A stretch of DNA of 64,000 bases from Kordia zhangzhouensis. GTDB taxonomy: Bacteria > Bacteroidota > Bacteroidia > Flavobacteriales > Flavobacteriaceae. Below are positions 61,248-64,000 of this stretch, one piece after another. Under the pieces are notes generated by a model. It had not been told where the DNA came from and did not search any database. It worked only from the letters and a program-made list of their open reading frames with translations. Each line of letters opens with the position of its first letter. The stretch's first letter is position 1. A program made the position numbers and the translations under genes. The stretch is from positions 186,001 through 250,000 of the forward strand of contig NZ_LBMH01000001.1 of the NCBI RefSeq assembly GCF_001005305.1. The letters are read 5' to 3'.

Positions 61248-62513
61248 TTACAATTCATTAATAGTTTCTCTAATTGCTTGATATATTTTTTGTAATTGTA
61301 AATCTGTTGTGATGTAAGGTGCCAAAATGTAAATTGTGTTCCCAAGCGGACGTAAACACACTCCCTTTTTCATAAACGACTGAAAAAGTTGATCGCGTAA
61401 GTTTCCATATCGCTCCATCTGTATATTAAGATCAAGTGCAAAAATTTGTCCTTGTTGTCGTGTAGAAGCTACTTTTGGATGGTGTTTAATTTCTTCATTA
61501 AATCTTTCATGCGATTGCTGAATTCGCACTAGATTTTGTTGTATTTCATCAGACACTAACAGTTCTATCCCTGCAAGAGCTGCGCTACACGCTATGGGAT
61601 TTCCTGAATATGTATGCCCATGAAAGAATCCTTTCTGGATATCATCTGCATAAAACGCATTATATATTTTTTGACTGCAACTCGTGATTGCCATTGGAAC
61701 CATTCCTGCTGATAAGGCTTTTGACAGACACATAATATTTGGCTTTGTCTCAATATAATCTGACGCAAAGTTTTTGCCGGTTTTACCAAAGCCTGTCATT
61801 ACTTCATCGGCGATAGTCACTACATTATTCTCTTGTGCAATTTTAAGAATTTCGTTGATATGTTTTGCCTCATGCATTTGCATTGCTGCAGCACCTTGCA
61901 CTAACGGTTCATATACAAATGCCGCTACTTTTTCTTCTTTAATGAGTTTTATAAATTGCTCCTTGACTTCAGTTAAGTTTGTTGAATTTGGCACAGGAAT
62001 TCTAGACACATCTATAAAGAACTCCTCAAAAGGACCATTGTATACTGAAAGTCCAGAGACTGACATTGCTCCAAAGGTATCTCCATGAAAACCATTTTCT
62101 AATGCAATAATTTTGCCTCTTTTTTCATTATTGTTATAATGATATTGCAAAGCCATTTTGATAGCAACATCAATTGCCGTAGACCCATTATCTGAAAAGA
62201 AAAGTTTTTCTTGATTTTCTGGCAATATACTGATGAGTTTTTCGGAAAGTTCAATTGCTGGTCGATGTGTAAATCCTGTAAATACAACATGATCTAGCGT
62301 TTCCATTTGTGAGCGCATTTTTTCAATGATATATGGATTGCAATGCCCATATACACATGTATACCATGAAGCAATTCCATCAATGTACTCATGACCATTT
62401 TCATCGTATAATACGGCACCTTTTGCTTTCGTAATCGCAATATGATCTGAATGCGTTTTATGCTGCGTTAATGGATGCCAAAGATGTTTTTTATCTCTTT
62501 CTTGTAAATTCAT
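61248..62513 (-). CDS. bioA: Adenosylmethionine-8-amino-7-oxononanoate aminotransferase
   Basis: A 421-residue PLP enzyme that converts KAPA to DAPA in biotin synthesis. HLWHPLTQHKTH at the N-terminus, FSDNGSTAIDVAIKMALQYH, ENGFHGDTFGAMSVSG, and ADEVMTGFGKTGK; the PLP-Lys lies in CLSKALSAGM. Its start overlaps the bioD stop by 4 bp (ATGA). Confidence 0.97.
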   Translation of the reverse strand: MNLQERDKKHLWHPLTQHKTHSDHIAITKAKGAVLYDENGHEYIDGIASWYTCVYGHCNPYIIEKMRSQMETLDHVVFTGFTHRPAIELSEKLISILPENQEKLFFSDNGSTAIDVAIKMALQYHYNNNEKRGKIIALENGFHGDTFGAMSVSGLSVYNGPFEEFFIDVSRIPVPNSTNLTEVKEQFIKLIKEEKVAAFVYEPLVQGAAAMQMHEAKHINEILKIAQENNVVTIADEVMTGFGKTGKNFASDYIETKPNIMCLSKALSAGMVPMAITSCSQKIYNAFYADDIQKGFFHGHTYSGNPIACSAALAGIELLVSDEIQQNLVRIQQSHERFNEEIKHHPKVASTRQQGQIFALDLNIQMERYGNLRDQLFQSFMKKGVCLRPLGNTIYILAPYITTDLQLQKIYQAIRETINEL

Positions 62514-63124
62514 GTAAGTTTTTCTTTGAATAATGCGGCGTATTCGCTGATTACGTTTTGATCAATATATGGTTCTTCATCAATTCGTCCAATGATTGGA
62601 ACATTGGTCATCTTCTCAATGATACTTTCTGTAGTTGGATGTTCTTTTCCGCTAAAAATAATAGAAACCTTGTATCCTTTTTCCTTTAGCATATTAACCG
62701 ATAATAATGTATGATTGATACTCCCTAAATAATGACGAGAAACAACCACTACTTCATAATCTGGCTTGATAATATCCAAAATTGTATTTGTATCATTTAA
62801 TGGAACAAGAACTCCACCAGCTCCTTCTATAATCAAATGATTGTCAGTAACAGGTTCTTGAATCTGATTAATATCAATCGTTATATTATCAATTTCTGCA
62901 GAAGCATGCGGACTCATTGGAGTATGTAACGCATAGCTGTTTTTATGAATCTTCGTTGTAGAATTGGATATATATCGCTTTATTTTATGACTATCAGAAT
63001 TATCTAAATCGCCAGCCTGTATTGGTTTCCAATAATCTGCTTCGAGCGCTTCTGTCAAGATTGCTGAAGCGACTGTTTTTCCAACTTCAGTTGAGATTCC
63101 TGTCACAAATATTTTTTTTCGCAT
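62510..63124 (-). CDS. bioD: Dethiobiotin synthetase
   Basis: A 204-residue ATP-dependent carboxylase that closes the ureido ring of dethiobiotin. P-loop GISTEVGKTVAS (about 9-20), YWKPIQAGDLDNSD, IEGAGGVLVPLND and VVVSRHYLGSINHTLLS. Overlaps bioA by 4 bp and lies 8 bp after the DUF2007 gene. Confidence 0.97.
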   Translation of the reverse strand: MRKKIFVTGISTEVGKTVASAILTEALEADYWKPIQAGDLDNSDSHKIKRYISNSTTKIHKNSYALHTPMSPHASAEIDNITIDINQIQEPVTDNHLIIEGAGGVLVPLNDTNTILDIIKPDYEVVVVSRHYLGSINHTLLSVNMLKEKGYKVSIIFSGKEHPTTESIIEKMTNVPIIGRIDEEPYIDQNVISEYAALFKEKLT

Positions 63125-63132
63125 TCGCTATT

Positions 63133-63510
63133 TTATTTGAAAATTTCTCCACAATTAGCACACTCATAACGTTTTGGCTCAAAAAAAGGAAAGAGTAAAT
63201 ACCATAAACTCTTTTTGGGCGCTGCTATTAAGACACGATTTTCATTGCATGCTGGACAAATTATTCGTTGTCCTTTAGGGTCTACTTCGTATTCACGTAA
63301 TTCATTGTACAATGCTATAGCTTTTTCTTTGTCTTGTAAGTGTACTTGTAACTTGACACCTCCAATTGCATGACTTACCAAAGGGTCTACATCTACAGTA
63401 TGTTCATCTTTTAAAAATACTTCTATTCCTTCGGATTGAAATTTTCCTTTCATGACTTGTGCGTCAGCCGTATATTCAAAGGCTGCTACAGTGTAAAAAT
63501 CATTCTTCAT
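63133..63510 (-). CDS. DUF2007 protein with a zinc-ribbon
   Basis: A 125-residue protein. Residues 1-75 match DUF2007 (VAAFEYTADAQVMKGKFQSE, DPLVSHAIGGVKLQV). The C-terminus has a CxxC...CxxC zinc ribbon (ICPACNEN and YECANCGEIF). It sits between bioF and bioD, overlapping the bioF stop by 11 bp, so it is in the biotin operon; its role there is unknown. Confidence 0.8.
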   Translation of the reverse strand: MKNDFYTVAAFEYTADAQVMKGKFQSEGIEVFLKDEHTVDVDPLVSHAIGGVKLQVHLQDKEKAIALYNELREYEVDPKGQRIICPACNENRVLIAAPKKSLWYLLFPFFEPKRYECANCGEIFK

Positions 63511-64000
63511 AGTTAATAAAACTCTCTTTTAATAAGTTAACAACATTCTGTATTTCGTCTTTTGTATTATATGCATGCAAGCAAAAACGAAGACGCTCTG
63601 CTCCTTTTGGTACAGTTGGCGACAGAATGGCTTTGACATCAAAACCTTTGCTTTGCAGTGTTTTTGCAATATGTTTTACTTTTTGATTTCCTGCAATCAC
63701 ACAACAATGAATCGCTGCATTTCCCTCAATAAATTTTAGCTCTTTCGTAGCTTGTTGAAATGCCTGAATGTTTTGGTGTAATTTGGCAACAGCCTTTGTT
63801 TGTATAAGTTCGTCGTAAGCAATTTTGATTGTTGCTACAGCATGCGGTGACAAAGCCGTCGTATAGATAAAACTTCTTGAGAAATTAACCAAGTAGTTTT
63901 TTAATTCTTTACTTCCAATAATGACAGATCCATGACAGCCTAAAGCTTTGCCAAACGTATAAATTCTTGCAAATACTTTTTTTTCTAGCGCTAATTCTTG
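63500..64000 (-). CDS. bioF: 8-amino-7-oxononanoate synthase, C-terminal part
   Basis: The last 166 residues of the PLP enzyme that condenses pimeloyl-CoA or -ACP with alanine. The PLP-lysine context RIYTFGKALGCHGSVIIGS is present, then FSRSFIYTTALSPHAVATI and the C-terminal LRFCLHAYNTKDEI. The gene runs off the right edge. Its stop lies 11 bp inside the DUF2007 gene. Confidence 0.95.
   Translation of the reverse strand, partial: QELALEKKVFARIYTFGKALGCHGSVIIGSKELKNYLVNFSRSFIYTTALSPHAVATIKIAYDELIQTKAVAKLHQNIQAFQQATKELKFIEGNAAIHCCVIAGNQKVKHIAKTLQSKGFDVKAILSPTVPKGAERLRFCLHAYNTKDEIQNVVNLLKESFINYEE

Noticed and set aside
1-64000. CRISPR arrays, insertion sequences, prophage, tRNA or rRNA
   Set aside because: I read both strands for regular repeats, transposase motifs and cloverleaf-like segments and saw none.

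Overview
The window looks like chromosomal DNA of a marine-type member of the Flavobacteriaceae (Bacteroidota), most like Kordia or a close relative. The genus is a guess; the family is well supported. Signs are the low GC content, gliding genes gldD and gldE, a type IX secretion sorting domain, bacterial heptaprenylglyceryl phosphate synthase, an L21 protein with a helix-hairpin-helix tail, Bacteroidota-type promoters (TTTG, about 19 bp, TAnnTTTG) and few Shine-Dalgarno sites. I see no insertion sequence, prophage, CRISPR array, rRNA or tRNA. Genes sit on both strands in short operons separated by many clear hairpin terminators.

Layout. 1-7.1 kb: start of pckA, DUF423, saccharopine-dehydrogenase-like gene plus Lrp regulator, zinc metallopeptidase, lipoprotein and leuS. 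7.3-12 kb: ftsX, DUF3098, uppP and truB, with four small genes lodged between ftsX and the DUF3098 gene. 12-21 kb: thioredoxin-like gene, tag, envelope proteins, aat, an AtoE-type transporter, a DUF3127/flavin reductase pair, a histidine kinase, HIT protein and greA with a possible leader attenuator. 21-29.5 kb: a thiamine uptake region (TPP riboswitch, TonB-dependent receptor, DUF4301 protein, NadR-like kinase, PnuC/PnuT permease, thiamine-binding protein), then GGGP synthase and a phosphopantetheinyl transferase. 29.5-34.3 kb: ahcY, a TPR/AraC membrane regulator, two double-glycine peptides and an exported caspase-like protein. 34.4-50.4 kb: M3 and M16 peptidases, L27/L21, gldDE, ssb, mutY, HU, a 30-residue basic peptide and ribonuclease G. 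50.5-64 kb: a T9SS-exported 1202-residue protein, recX, a JmjC-like protein and a biotin region (bioB, ketoacyl synthase, bioA, bioD, bioF) interrupted by a flotillin/NfeD pair.

The strongest candidates for something little described are: (1) five small double-glycine-type peptides (14.6, 18.7, 24.7, 32.9 and 33.2 kb), each with its own hairpin terminator and without any modification or export gene nearby; two follow a membrane TPR/AraC regulator and face an exported H/C-dyad protein; (2) a DUF3127 protein that ends in the same acidic DLPF tip as SSB; (3) a terminator-like hairpin at the 5' end of the predicted greA transcript; (4) the thiamine locus with a NadR-like kinase and a DUF4301 protein; (5) a biotin cluster carrying its own ketoacyl synthase.
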